A stretch of 64,000 nucleotides of DNA from Alphaproteobacteria bacterium PA2 (GCA_002256425.1 NKIZ01000001.1:620001-684000), one strand, 5' to 3'. Counted from the first letter of the stretch, positions 41,110 through 51,975 are shown. The notes: generated by a model not told the origin, from the letters alone. Numbers and translations are program-made.

Positions 41110-42330
41110 CTAGAAGGCGAGGTTCAGCCTCAGACCGACGACGACGGCGTCCTTGATGGTCCGGTCGCCGGAGGGCCGCTGGATATACTGGATGTCAGGC
41201 TGGACCCGGACCCTGGAATTGATCTGGTCGGAATAGCTGAGTTCGAAGACGGTCTCCCCGGAAGACAGGGGCAGACCGGCATCGGCGCTGTTCTGGCGAT
41301 AGCTCTTGGCCAGATGGGCCTGGGTGATGCCGATGGACAGGTTGGAGTCGGGCCGGCCCTTGACCACGGCGTCGATGGAGACGCCGGCCTGCACTGAGGA
41401 CTTCAGCGCCTGGGTGTCGCCATCGCTGAGGCCGACCCGCAGGAAGGCGGTGGCGGCGCGGTCGCCTTCGGCCGGTTCATTGAGGGGTTGCTCGACCACG
41501 GCGTAGACGCCCTGGGCGCGACGCTTGACGGGATCGCCGGCGGCGTTGACCGCCCGCTGGTCCTCAATCTTCTTTGTATAGCCCCACAGACCTGCGGCCA
41601 CCTTGCCGCGACCGGTCCAGCCGGCCTCAGCGATGATCAGTTCGCCGTCATCAAAGGAGGTCTCGACACCTTGGGGGTCGCCCCATGTCCCGACCCGGGC
41701 ATTGACCACAGCGGCCAGGCCATAGGTGTTTTCGGAGGGCTTGATGGACAGGCGGGCGGTCAGGGCCGTCGACGGGAAGGCCGCCGCACCCTGAGGGCCG
41801 CTTCCGGCCAGTTCAGGCGCCATGCCGAAGGAAGGGTTCATCAGATAGCCCGAGGCGTCGGCTACGGCGAACTCGCCGCTGACGTCGGACCAGCCCAGGC
41901 GCAGGTTGGCCCGGTTTCCGGCGAAGCTCTGCTCGAAATAGGCCTGATAGAGGCGAAGGCGTTGGGCGCCGACCTCATTGCCGTCAACACCCTGCAGATT
42001 GCCCGCGTCCTCGCTGGGCGTCTGACCGCTGGTATTGGAAACTTCCAGGTGGAGGGCGCCGCCCTTCCAGCCAAGACCCTGATCCAGATTGATGTCGGCG
42101 GCGATGTCGAGGTTGTCGAGGTGACGGACCTTCTTCGCCAGGCCGCCGGAAACGGCGCCGACAAAATCCAGCGTATAGTCAACCGTGAAGGCCACAGTCG
42201 GGCTGGGCGCTTCTTCTTCCGCCGCTGCAGCGGGAACAGTAAAAAGCATCGCTGATGCGATTGCGAAAGTAGAAATATTCGCTAACCGCGTATTAAAGGC
42301 CGTGTTTTGGCTCTTATTGAACTTGAACAT
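41110..42330 (-). CDS. OprB-family carbohydrate-type porin
   Basis: A 406-aa outer-membrane beta-barrel protein. A signal peptide (FAIASAMLFTVPAAAAEE) is followed by an N-terminal strand region, then ALHLEVSNTSGQ, the OprB-like YQAYFEQSF and LRLGWSDVSGEF. The C-terminus VVGLRLNLAF ends in Phe, as for outer-membrane proteins. The members carry sugars or small aromatic acids. The AT-rich upstream region with tandem 21-bp repeats suggests tight regulation. It ends with a strong terminator hairpin. Confidence 0.85.
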   Translation of the reverse strand: MFKFNKSQNTAFNTRLANISTFAIASAMLFTVPAAAAEEEAPSPTVAFTVDYTLDFVGAVSGGLAKKVRHLDNLDIAADINLDQGLGWKGGALHLEVSNTSGQTPSEDAGNLQGVDGNEVGAQRLRLYQAYFEQSFAGNRANLRLGWSDVSGEFAVADASGYLMNPSFGMAPELAGSGPQGAAAFPSTALTARLSIKPSENTYGLAAVVNARVGTWGDPQGVETSFDDGELIIAEAGWTGRGKVAAGLWGYTKKIEDQRAVNAAGDPVKRRAQGVYAVVEQPLNEPAEGDRAATAFLRVGLSDGDTQALKSSVQAGVSIDAVVKGRPDSNLSIGITQAHLAKSYRQNSADAGLPLSSGETVFELSYSDQINSRVRVQPDIQYIQRPSGDRTIKDAVVVGLRLNLAF

Positions 42331-42424
42331 CTTTGGAACACCCCACCATTTTCTATGGTATCTCGTTGGTGTCCCATAATGGGGTATGGATATTAAAATA
42401 CGGTTTGGGAGAAGTGAATCTCAA

Positions 42425-42463
42425 TCTAACTAAGATGAATCGAAGTCTAACCTAGATGAATCG
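42425..42463 (+). promoter_or_regulatory. Two direct repeats of an 18-mer at 21-bp spacing
   Basis: Copy one (42425-42442) TCTAACTAAGATGAATCG and copy two (42446-42463) TCTAACCTAGATGAATCG match at 16 of 18 positions and are spaced by exactly two helical turns. They lie about 95 bp upstream of the porin start and about 100 bp before the small secreted-protein gene. This is the layout of a tandem activator or repressor site. The other bases of the 42331-42561 gap are AT-rich and include likely promoters. Confidence 0.6.
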
Positions 42464-42561
42464 GACAGTAACCATGCCCAGGGTGCGAAATCCCCTGAAA
42501 TACGGGAAACTGGCCCAAGGCTTGCTGTTTTCAGGCCCAGAGTTCAAATTGGGACACGACC

Positions 42562-42942
42562 ATGAAAACCATCGCCATCCTCTCCGCCCTCTCCCTGCTG
42601 GCCGGCGCCGCCGAGGTCCAGGCTGCGACAGTTTCGCGCAGCCAGGCCCTGACTGTTTATGCGCCGAGCATTGTCCAGACGTCTGAAGGCGCCCGTATCC
42701 GCGGCGTCATCTGCCGTCGGGGTCCGGTGTCGCATATCAATGTTTCGAACCTTTCGGTCGCCCTGATGGGCGCAGGCGGGGCCGTGACCTCGGAGCAGGG
42801 CAGCGCCTATTCGACGGTCCTGCGGAACCGTGGCGCCCACTGCGGCTTCTACAGCGTCCAGACCTCCTGGCAGGTCGCCCCCGGCGCCGACCTCAAGGTC
42901 TGCGTGGACGCCGACGGCCGCAAGGTCTGCTCTGCAAGCTGA
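42562..42942 (+). CDS. Small secreted protein with four Cys, unknown
   Basis: A 126-aa exported protein: a signal peptide (MKTIAILSALSLLAGAAEVQA) and then a mature domain of about 105 residues with Cys in GVICRRG, AHCGFY, LKVCVDADG and KVCSAS, probably two disulfides. The YSVQTSWQVAPGADLKVC region suggests a beta-sandwich. No family was recognised. It stands divergent from the porin gene, and the tandem repeats lie in the shared region. Confidence 0.65.
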   Translation: MKTIAILSALSLLAGAAEVQAATVSRSQALTVYAPSIVQTSEGARIRGVICRRGPVSHINVSNLSVALMGAGGAVTSEQGSAYSTVLRNRGAHCGFYSVQTSWQVAPGADLKVCVDADGRKVCSAS

Positions 42943-42945
42943 AGC

Positions 42946-42963
42946 CTGACCTGAGCGGGTCAG
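42946..42963. terminator. Weak bidirectional hairpin between convergent genes
   Basis: CTGACC TGAGCG GGTCAG, a 6-bp stem overlapping the stop of the leftward VWA gene and lying just after the rightward small gene. No clear T-run follows, so it is a weak terminator at best. Confidence 0.35.
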
Positions 42964-44321
42964 TGGGGGATATAGGTCCTCAGGACGTCCTCGATGATCC
43001 GCTCAAGCTGGGCCAGGGTATTGCAGGGTTTGGCCACATGGCAGAACCGCTGATAGCGGTGCATGACGCTGTCCCCCTGACCCCAATAGCTTTCCGGTTC
43101 CGGGTTCAGCCAGATCAGGGCCCGTGACCGCTTCTGGATCGTGGCCAGCAGGTCCAGGCGCGGATCGGCATAGTTCGACCGGGCGTCGCCCAGGAAGATC
43201 ACCGTGGTGTGCCGGTCCAGCTGGTCCAGGTGCTGGTCGCAGAAGTCCTCGAGCGACCGGCCATAGTCGGTCTGCTGGAAACCGATCTGCTTGAGCACTT
43301 CCAGAATGGCCGTCTCGACCTTGTTCTCGTCCAGCAGGCTGTTGACGCTGATCATCCGTCCTGAAAAGGCGAAGGCCTCCATCCGGTCGACCACCTCGTT
43401 CAGGGAATAGAGGAAGGTCAGCAGGAACTGGGCGGCGGCGGCGACCGATTTCGAGACATCGCAGATGGCCACAATGGACGGCTTGTCGATCTTCTTGGTC
43501 TTGAAGACGATGTCGAAGGGCATGCCGCCATAACCCATGGACTTGCGCAGGGTGCGGCGGACATCCAGGTGCCCGGTCCAGGCCACATTGCGCCGGCGGG
43601 AATAGCGGTCAGCCAGACGCTTGGCCATGCGCTTGACCAGGGCCTGCATCATGGCCTGGTCCACGGGGTCAATGCCTCCGTCCGAGTTCAGGGCCTTGCG
43701 GGCCAGCAGCTCTTCACGAAGGTTCTTGCCGCTTTCAGAGGCGTAGAGCTCGTGCTGGCGCTCCACATAGGCCGAGGCTTCCTTGGCCAGGGCCTGTCGG
43801 GCGGCATCCAGGCGTTCGCCGGCGGCCTGTCCCCTGGGATCTTCCAGACGGCGGGCGGCGGCGATGATCCGCTCGATCTCTCCCAGACCCATTTCCTCAA
43901 GCAGCTTGCGGGTCAGCCGGCTTCTCTGGGTGGACAGGCGGATCTGCGAGACCTGGGCCCGCTCGGCGGCTTCTTCCATGGCCTGGGCCAGGGCCGAAGC
44001 GTCGCCGGCCATGAGCATGCGCGCGAGTTCGCTGTCCCCGCCCTCCGGCGGCAGGTCTTCCATGGGGTCCCGGTCGCCGTCTTCTGGGGGCGGGGCCGCC
44101 ACGAAGGTGTCCCGGGTGAAGAAGGTGTCGAAGGTCCGGTCGAACCGGTCCACCTCATCGGCGGTCTTGGCCAGGGTTGCGCACAGGGCGTCCTTGAACA
44201 GCTCGCGGTCAGCAAAGCCGACCTTGGCCACCGTGCGGTGGGCGTCAATGGCCTCGGCCGGGGATACCCGGACGTCCGAGGCCCTCAGCGCCCGGAAGAA
44301 GTCTTCGAGAGCGCCCTGCAT
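42960..44321 (-). CDS. CoxE-like VWA domain protein
   Basis: A 453-aa protein with a CoxE/VWA C-terminal half. The MIDAS motif IVAICDVSKSV (DxSxS) occurs at about residue 285, FAFSGRMISV follows, and a later ATTVIFLGDARSNY corresponds to the last metal-binding region. The N-terminal half is helical (DFFRALRASDVRVSPAEAID). Such proteins pair with MoxR AAA+ ATPases for metal-cofactor insertion or complex assembly, as CoxD/CoxE do for CO dehydrogenase. The MoxR gene lies 6 bp upstream on the same strand. Confidence 0.9.
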   Translation of the reverse strand: MQGALEDFFRALRASDVRVSPAEAIDAHRTVAKVGFADRELFKDALCATLAKTADEVDRFDRTFDTFFTRDTFVAAPPPEDGDRDPMEDLPPEGGDSELARMLMAGDASALAQAMEEAAERAQVSQIRLSTQRSRLTRKLLEEMGLGEIERIIAAARRLEDPRGQAAGERLDAARQALAKEASAYVERQHELYASESGKNLREELLARKALNSDGGIDPVDQAMMQALVKRMAKRLADRYSRRRNVAWTGHLDVRRTLRKSMGYGGMPFDIVFKTKKIDKPSIVAICDVSKSVAAAAQFLLTFLYSLNEVVDRMEAFAFSGRMISVNSLLDENKVETAILEVLKQIGFQQTDYGRSLEDFCDQHLDQLDRHTTVIFLGDARSNYADPRLDLLATIQKRSRALIWLNPEPESYWGQGDSVMHRYQRFCHVAKPCNTLAQLERIIEDVLRTYIPH

Positions 44322-44327
44322 GACCGA

Positions 44328-45242
44328 TCAGGCCAGGGGCTTGCGGATGAGCTCGGCGATCTGCGGCTCGATCACCTGGATGTCCTGTTCGAACTTGAGC
44401 AGGACGTTCAGGCTGTCGCGCACCACCTCGGGCTCGAGGGCGTCGGCATTGAGCAGGATCAGGGCCCGGGCCCAGTCGACCGTCTCTGAAATCGACGGCG
44501 ACTTGCGCAGGTCCAGGGTCCGCAGGGACTGAACAAAGCTGACCAGCTGGCTGACCAGTTCGCCCTCGATGCCAGGCACCCGGCTGGCGACAATGCGGCG
44601 CTCGAGGCCGGCGTCGGGCAGGGGGATGTGCAGGTGCAGGCAGCGGCGCTTCAGGGCGTCGCCCAGGTCGCGGACATTGTTGGAGGTCAGGAAGACGATG
44701 GGCGGGGTCTTGGCCTTCAGCACGCCGATTTCCGGAATGGAGACCTGATAGGCCGACAGGACTTCCAGCAGGAAGGCCTCGAAGGCTTCGTCGGACTTGT
44801 CAATTTCGTCGATCAGCAGGACGCAGCCGTCATCCTCGCGCAGGGCCTTCATCAGGGGCCGGGGCTCGAGGAAGGGCTCGGAGAAGAACAGGTCGCCCAT
44901 GCCGTGGAGGCGGTCCATGGCGGCGTCCATGTCGGCCGCGTCAGCCAGGCTTTCGCCCATGCGGTCCTTCAGGATCTGGGTATAGAGCAGCTGCTTGCCG
45001 TACTTCCATTCGTACAGCGCCTTGGACTCATCCAGGCCCTCATAGCACTGCATGCGGATCAGGGGCAGGCCGAGCAGGGCGGCGGTGGACAGGGCCAGTT
45101 CGGTCTTGCCGACCCCGGCCGAGCCTTCCACCAGTATGGGTTTCTGCAGGTTCACTGCCATGAACAGCGAGGTGGCGATCCGGCGGGAGGCGATGTAGCC
45201 GACGCTCTCCAGGCCCTGGATCAGTGCGTCAACAGAGGCCAT
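44328..45242 (-). CDS. MoxR-family AAA+ ATPase
   Basis: About 304 aa. Walker A is VEGSAGVGKTEL, Walker B CVLLIDEIDKSDEAFEAFLLEVL, and sensor 1 PIVFLTSNNVRD. The C-terminal lid ends RKPLA. I chose ATG 45242 as the start; an in-frame TTG lies further upstream, and no clear ribosome-binding site decides between them. MoxR proteins act as chaperone-like ATPases for metalloenzyme maturation together with a VWA partner. The nearest candidate client is the molybdenum hydroxylase 2-4 kb away. Confidence 0.9.
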   Translation of the reverse strand: MASVDALIQGLESVGYIASRRIATSLFMAVNLQKPILVEGSAGVGKTELALSTAALLGLPLIRMQCYEGLDESKALYEWKYGKQLLYTQILKDRMGESLADAADMDAAMDRLHGMGDLFFSEPFLEPRPLMKALREDDGCVLLIDEIDKSDEAFEAFLLEVLSAYQVSIPEIGVLKAKTPPIVFLTSNNVRDLGDALKRRCLHLHIPLPDAGLERRIVASRVPGIEGELVSQLVSFVQSLRTLDLRKSPSISETVDWARALILLNADALEPEVVRDSLNVLLKFEQDIQVIEPQIAELIRKPLA

Positions 45243-45385
45243 GGAAGCGGCGTTTGCGACGGAAAGCGCCGCAGGAGACGAAGTCGTCAAAGGATCTACT
45301 TTCAAAACCGGCGCAATGGCGCGCCCAAGGAAGGTCAATGTCGGTACTTTGCCCAACCCGCGCGGGGTAAGGCAAGGGCGATCGG

Positions 45386-46468
45386 CTAGAGTCCGTAGGG
45401 ACGGTAGGGTCCGGCGATGAGCTGCTCGAATACGCCCATGCCCACCTGGGGGTCTTCTCCTGGCAGGCTGAGGGTCACCCGGGACAGGGCCTGGATGTGC
45501 CAGTTCTCGGGGCTGGCCATGTTGACGGAGGCCAGATCGATGTCTTCGCGCTCGACCACCAGCACGCCCTTGTAGGCTCCATGTCGCCAGTTCGGATGGC
45601 CATAGCCTATGCCGCGCATGAGGAAGGTCAGGAAGGGCTCGAACTTCACCTTCGCCGACCCCTGCTTGAGGGGCACGACCAGGGTTCCGCCCTGGGCATG
45701 GCGGGTGCCCGGGATCATTGTGACGTCTTCAATGGTGGCGGCGTCGGTATGGTGGCCTTCATTGGGGCCGGCGCCATCGGCGAGGATGACGGCCCGGGTG
45801 TTCCACGGCACGCCGTCCGGATCGGCGTTCACATGGAAGAAGACCGACCTGTCGGCGAAGTTGAGGGGCGTCCACTGCCAGAAGAAGCCGCCCACCTGCT
45901 CTGGCACGGTGGGCTGTGAGTCGGGATTGCCCACGGGCCGGACGCCCCATGACCGGTCCCGGGTGCCGACCGTTCCGGCGTCCAGGGTCTTGCGCACCCC
46001 GTCCACTTCGATCCAGCCGCTGACCCGGACATTCTGGGTCAGGCGGGTATAGTCCATGAAGGCCCTGGGGCCGATGCGGCGCATGAAGCGCGGCTCTTCA
46101 ATGGGGAAGGTGCGCCCCTCGAAGACCAGCTCAGCGGCCACGCCCTCGGCAAGGGCCACGGTCACTTTCAGTTTCTGCAGGGGCTCGAGGATCGAGATCG
46201 AGATCGGACCGACCTCCAGATCCATGCGCTCCATGTTCAGCAGGCGCGAGGCGTGCAGGCAGTGCTCCACGCCATTCCGGATCACCGAGAAGTGGGCGTC
46301 GGCGACGTTGAGATGGGGATAGACGCCAAAGGCGATGGCGAAGAACTCGGTCCCGTCCGGCTGATAGCCGTTGAAGAAGTACCGGTCATAGAAGTTCCGG
46401 TCCGTGCCCGAGTACGCGATGGGCTCGGGTGTCTGGTGGATCGGAAAGTCGTCGGCCTTGGTGAGCAT
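45386..46468 (-). CDS. Lipocalin-like protein of the AttH/hydroxyneurosporene synthase type (DUF7064/7065-like)
   Basis: A 360-aa soluble protein. ATG 46468 follows GGAGGA. It opens DDFPIHQTPEPIAYSGTDRNFYDRYFFNGY (quoted in part) and has RDRSWGVRPVG and FFWQWTPLNF in its middle, typical of a two-domain AttH-like lipocalin family often found beside P450s and CoA ligases in steroid or terpenoid catabolism. No enzyme activity can be claimed. It is divergent from the P450 operon at 46654 and may share regulation with it. Confidence 0.65.
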   Translation of the reverse strand: MLTKADDFPIHQTPEPIAYSGTDRNFYDRYFFNGYQPDGTEFFAIAFGVYPHLNVADAHFSVIRNGVEHCLHASRLLNMERMDLEVGPISISILEPLQKLKVTVALAEGVAAELVFEGRTFPIEEPRFMRRIGPRAFMDYTRLTQNVRVSGWIEVDGVRKTLDAGTVGTRDRSWGVRPVGNPDSQPTVPEQVGGFFWQWTPLNFADRSVFFHVNADPDGVPWNTRAVILADGAGPNEGHHTDAATIEDVTMIPGTRHAQGGTLVVPLKQGSAKVKFEPFLTFLMRGIGYGHPNWRHGAYKGVLVVEREDIDLASVNMASPENWHIQALSRVTLSLPGEDPQVGMGVFEQLIAGPYRPYGL

Positions 46469-46507
46469 GGGCGGTCCTCCGGGGTGGGTGATCTCGGGAT
46501 CATCCCT

Positions 46508-46537
46508 TGTCAGTCTTGTGGCGCTGATGTCAGACTT
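46508..46537. promoter_or_regulatory. 10-bp direct repeat (TGTCAGTCTT / TGTCAGACTT) in a divergent promoter
   Basis: The two copies start 20 bp apart and differ at one position, in the gap between the AttH-like gene and the P450 gene. The spacing of about two helical turns suits a regulator dimer or dimer pair. Confidence 0.35.
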
Positions 46538-46653
46538 AATCACCAAGTGAACGCAGATAACAACAGACGGGAGAGGCCGAATTTCGCTGACCCAAGGTCA
46601 TCCCTGGCGCCGATCAGTGCCGCGATGCCCCGGTTGAGCGCTGGCGACGCATC

Positions 46654-47934
46654 ATGACCACAGCTGATATCCTCATCCCCCAGGACAAGGCCAACACCCT
46701 TGTGGAGGCCATGGCCTACGCAGATGGCCGGATCTACGACACCTATTCATGGCTCCGCGCCAACAACCCCTTCGGGTTGGCGGAGATAGAAGGGGTGGAT
46801 CCTTTCTGGGTCGCAACCAAGCATGCCGACATTCTGGAAATCAGCCGGCAGAACGCCCTGTTCCTCAATGGCGCCCGGTCAACCACCATGGTCAGCAAGA
46901 TCGTGGACGAGAGGGTTCGTGAGCGCATGGGCGGCAGCCCGCACCTGCTGCGCACCCTTGTCCAGATGGACGCCCCGGATCATCCGAAGTACCGCGCCCT
47001 GACCCAGGCATGGTTCATGCCCCAGAACCTGCGCAGCCATGAGGAGCGCATCCGCAGGATCGCCCGGGCCTCTGTCGACCGGATGGCGGCGACCGGCGGC
47101 AGGTGCGACTTTGTCAAGGAGGTCGCCCTGCACTATCCCCTGCACGTGGTCATGGAGATCATGGGGGTGCCGGAAGAAGACGAGCCCCGCATGCTGATGC
47201 TGACCCAGGAGCTCTTCGGGGCATCCGACCCCGAGCTGGGTCGCAAGCCGCAGACGGATGCGAACGGCGAACAGAACTTCGACCTCAGCGTCATCACCGA
47301 CTTCTTCAACTACTTCACCGCCCTGTCGGCCAGCCGGCGGGCGGAGCCCCGGGATGACCTCGCCAGCGTCATTGCAAACGCCAGGATCGACGGCAATCCG
47401 ATCTCCGAGTTCGAGGCCCTTGGCTATTACATCATCGTCGCCACAGCCGGCCACGACACCACCTCATCCTCGACCGCAGGCGCCCTCTGGGGCCTGGCCG
47501 AGCGGCCGGACCAACTGGCCAAGGTCAAGGCCAATCCGGCCCTGATCCCGGGCCTGGTGGAGGAATCCATCCGGTGGACCACGCCGGTGAAGACCTTCAT
47601 GCGCACGGCCGCCGAGGATGTGGAGTTCGCCGGCCGCAAGCTCTCCAAGGGCGACTGGATGATGCTCTGCTATGCCTCCGGCAATCGCGATGAAGAGGTC
47701 TTTGACCGACCCGATGAATTCCTGGTGGATCGCGCGCCGAACAAGCAACTGTCTTTCGGCTATGGCGCCCACCTGTGTCTTGGCCAACATCTCGCCAAGA
47801 TGGAGATGCGGATCCTCTGGGAGGAAATGTTGCCCCGCCTGAAGTCGGTGGAACTGGATGGCGAAGCGACCTGGAGCCAGAGCGTCTTCGTCAATGGACC
47901 CAAGTCCGTACCCATTCGATTCGAGATGGACTGA
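46654..47934 (+). CDS. Cytochrome P450 (bacterial class I type)
   Basis: A 426-aa P450 with no membrane anchor. It has the I-helix motif AGHDTTSSSTAGAL, ExxR in EESIRWTTPVK, and the haem loop FGYGAHLCLGQHLAKMEM. The N-terminal half resembles terpene- or steroid-oxidising class I P450s. It is the first gene of a three-gene run with an APH-type kinase-like gene (5 bp gap) and a small protein. Redox partners must be encoded elsewhere. Confidence 0.93.
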   Translation: MTTADILIPQDKANTLVEAMAYADGRIYDTYSWLRANNPFGLAEIEGVDPFWVATKHADILEISRQNALFLNGARSTTMVSKIVDERVRERMGGSPHLLRTLVQMDAPDHPKYRALTQAWFMPQNLRSHEERIRRIARASVDRMAATGGRCDFVKEVALHYPLHVVMEIMGVPEEDEPRMLMLTQELFGASDPELGRKPQTDANGEQNFDLSVITDFFNYFTALSASRRAEPRDDLASVIANARIDGNPISEFEALGYYIIVATAGHDTTSSSTAGALWGLAERPDQLAKVKANPALIPGLVEESIRWTTPVKTFMRTAAEDVEFAGRKLSKGDWMMLCYASGNRDEEVFDRPDEFLVDRAPNKQLSFGYGAHLCLGQHLAKMEMRILWEEMLPRLKSVELDGEATWSQSVFVNGPKSVPIRFEMD

Positions 47935-47939
47935 GCCTG

Positions 47940-48959
47940 ATGAGCCTGGAGGGTCGGCTGGCGGCCTACATTTCGGGGCGTCTGCCCCAGGCGCAGAATG
48001 TGGTCGTGGACCGGTTGGCCCGGATATCTGGAGGCGCGTCCCGGGAGACCTACCGGTTCAGGCTGTCCTGGACCGAGGCCGGCGCCGGGCGGTCGCGGGC
48101 CCTGATCCTGCGCCGCGATCCCCCCGCCAGCCTGATCGACACCGAGCGCCGGATAGAATTCGAGGCCTATCGCGCCTTCTTTGGCTCCGACGTGCCCGTG
48201 CCGGAAATGCTGTGGCTGGAGGAAGAATCGGGGCCCCTGGATCATCCCTTCTTCATCGCCGCGGAGATCGAGGGCTTCCAGGCTGCCCCGGCCCTGCTCT
48301 GGACCGAGCCCTATCTGGCCTGCCATCCGAAACTGGCCGACCGGAAGTGGACCATACTGGGCCAGATCGCCCGGGCCGATCCGGAAGCTCTTGGCCTGAC
48401 CCGGGTGATGGAGCCCGTGGCGCCGGCGGACTGCTGGTCCCGGGAGCTTGGTTACTGGGAACAGGTCCTGGATGAAGATGAGGCCGAGCCCCTGCCGATC
48501 ATCCGCGCCGCCATCCGCTGGCTGCGCGCCAATCCCCCGCCGCCGCCACAACGCATAACCGTGGTGCATGGCGACTACCGGACCGGCAACTTCCTGTTCG
48601 ATACGGCCGGGGAAATCCACGGGGTGCTGGATTGGGAGATGGCCCACCTGGGAGATCCCCTTGAGGATCTTGGATGGGGCTTCAATCCGGTCTGGTCCTT
48701 TGGCCGTGGCCAGGCTGGCGGCCTGGTTCCCGATCATCAGGCCGTGGCCATCTGGGAAAGGTCCAGCGGACTTCGGGCTGACCCTGACGCGCTCTACTGG
48801 TGGACCCTGTTCAACTGCGTCAAGGGGCAGGCCATCTGGGTCTCCTCGGCCAGGGCCTGGATCGACGGGGGCAATCGCGAGCCGATCATGGTCTATCCGC
48901 CATGGGCCCTGCAGAACGCCCAGGATCGCGCCACCCTCAAGGTCATGGGCCGTCTATGA
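47940..48959 (+). CDS. APH/ACAD10-type phosphotransferase family protein
   Basis: A 339-aa kinase-fold protein. The start is ATG 47940. It has ARISGGASRETYRF in the nucleotide-binding loop, LILRRDPP, the catalytic VVHGDYRTGNFLFD (HGD-x4-N) at about residue 210, and the metal-binding GVLDWEMAHLGDP. This subgroup accompanies acyl-CoA dehydrogenases and P450s in lipid or steroid degradation, where some members phosphorylate hydroxyacyl-CoAs. Antibiotic resistance is unlikely in this context. Confidence 0.88.
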   Translation: MSLEGRLAAYISGRLPQAQNVVVDRLARISGGASRETYRFRLSWTEAGAGRSRALILRRDPPASLIDTERRIEFEAYRAFFGSDVPVPEMLWLEEESGPLDHPFFIAAEIEGFQAAPALLWTEPYLACHPKLADRKWTILGQIARADPEALGLTRVMEPVAPADCWSRELGYWEQVLDEDEAEPLPIIRAAIRWLRANPPPPPQRITVVHGDYRTGNFLFDTAGEIHGVLDWEMAHLGDPLEDLGWGFNPVWSFGRGQAGGLVPDHQAVAIWERSSGLRADPDALYWWTLFNCVKGQAIWVSSARAWIDGGNREPIMVYPPWALQNAQDRATLKVMGRL

Positions 48960-49336
48960 AGCCGAATGTCTCTGATGTGCTGATGGAGCTGTCAGCCCTT
49001 GTCGCCCGCAATGCCGCGCCAGATATTCCGCCTACGGATCGTGCCGGGGCCCTGGGCCTTACCGCCGCCTTGCTGGCGATCGCCGGACGGCGCTGGGATG
49101 ACGCCGCCCACAATCTTGTCCATGAAAACCGTGAGTTGCGAAAGCTGCTCGGTCTTTCCGGCCAGGATGACGACCTCAGAATTCCCGCACTGACGGGAGA
49201 AAATGCGAGGCTTAGGGCCATGCTGATCAACCGACACGCCGAGATTGAAGGCAAGGATCAGCAACTGGAAGATGCGATCTGGGCCGAGCTGGCGGCCTCG
49301 ACTGTCCGGCGTCTGACACCCGGATCGCCTGTCTGA
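48956..49336 (+). CDS. Small helical protein, P450-operon associated, unknown
   Basis: A 126-aa protein whose ATG overlaps the preceding stop (ATGA). It is predicted mostly helical with a coiled-coil-like middle (AHNLVHENRELRKLLGLSGQ and ENARLRAMLINRHAEIEGKDQQLED, quoted in part). No family or motif was recognised. Its tight coupling suggests a partner role for the APH-like protein. Confidence 0.6.
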   Translation: MKPNVSDVLMELSALVARNAAPDIPPTDRAGALGLTAALLAIAGRRWDDAAHNLVHENRELRKLLGLSGQDDDLRIPALTGENARLRAMLINRHAEIEGKDQQLEDAIWAELAASTVRRLTPGSPV

Positions 49337-49360
49337 TTTTTAGACATGTCCCGTGCCGAA

Positions 49361-49375
49361 TTAATCCCTATTTAG
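49361..49375. promoter_or_regulatory. Near-consensus CtrA box (TTAA-N7-TTAG)
   Basis: TTAA TCCCTAT TTAG differs by one base from the CtrA consensus TTAA-N7-TTAA known from Caulobacter. It lies 52 bp before the hybrid kinase start. It is plausible as a cell-cycle control site, if this organism's CtrA has the same specificity. Confidence 0.4.
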
Positions 49376-49427
49376 GGCTATCGGGCCTAGGACTCCGGGG
49401 ATGTATTTCCCCCACAGGCCTTAGGTT

Positions 49428-51434
<2,007 letters not shown>

Positions 51435-51557
51435 GGGCCTTCCCCCCGAACAAATTCATCGGTCGAGTATCGACAAGGGCGTCAGCCTCGGCTTTGCTGC
51501 GCGCCGCGCCCTGAGGGACGCCAAGACGACGCATTTTAATTAGGGACAATTTTTCAA

Positions 51558-51962
51558 ATGGCTCGAATGCTGCCTGAACCCACGCCGGAAACCCGGCATT
51601 TCTGGGAAGGATGCCGAGACGGCGAACTGCGTCTGCAGCGCTGCACGGAATGCAAGCACTCCTATTTTCCGCCCCGCGCCTTCTGCCCGAAGTGCGCAAG
51701 TCGCGAGGTCGAAATCTACAAGGCCAGCGGCAAGGGCATCCTCTATTCCTACGTGATCAATCACCGCCCCCGCCCGGACATGGGAACCGAACCCTACGCC
51801 ATCGCTGTTGTGCAGCTGGATGAAGGCCCGCGGATGATGACCAATATTGTCGGTTGCCCGCAGACGCCTGAGGCTCTGGTTCTGGACATGCCCATGCAGG
51901 TCCACTTCGCCAAGCAGACCGACGACATTTCTTTGCCTTTGTTCGAACCGGCCAAGGGCTGA
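51558..51962 (+). CDS. DUF35 Zn-ribbon/OB-fold acyl-CoA-associated protein
   Basis: A 134-aa protein. The rubredoxin-like zinc ribbon has four cysteines (RCTEC and CPKC), preceded by the conserved helix PETRHFWEGCRDGELRLQ. The OB-fold with GKGILYSYVINHR follows. DUF35 proteins bind CoA and partner with thiolase-like enzymes. It sits 13 bp before such a thiolase gene. Confidence 0.93.
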   Translation: MARMLPEPTPETRHFWEGCRDGELRLQRCTECKHSYFPPRAFCPKCASREVEIYKASGKGILYSYVINHRPRPDMGTEPYAIAVVQLDEGPRMMTNIVGCPQTPEALVLDMPMQVHFAKQTDDISLPLFEPAKG

Positions 51963-51975
51963 GGGAACCACACCT

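Noticed and set aside
47940-48959. An aminoglycoside-resistance gene
   Set aside because: The APH fold is present but the context is a P450 operon and the subgroup is lipid-associated.
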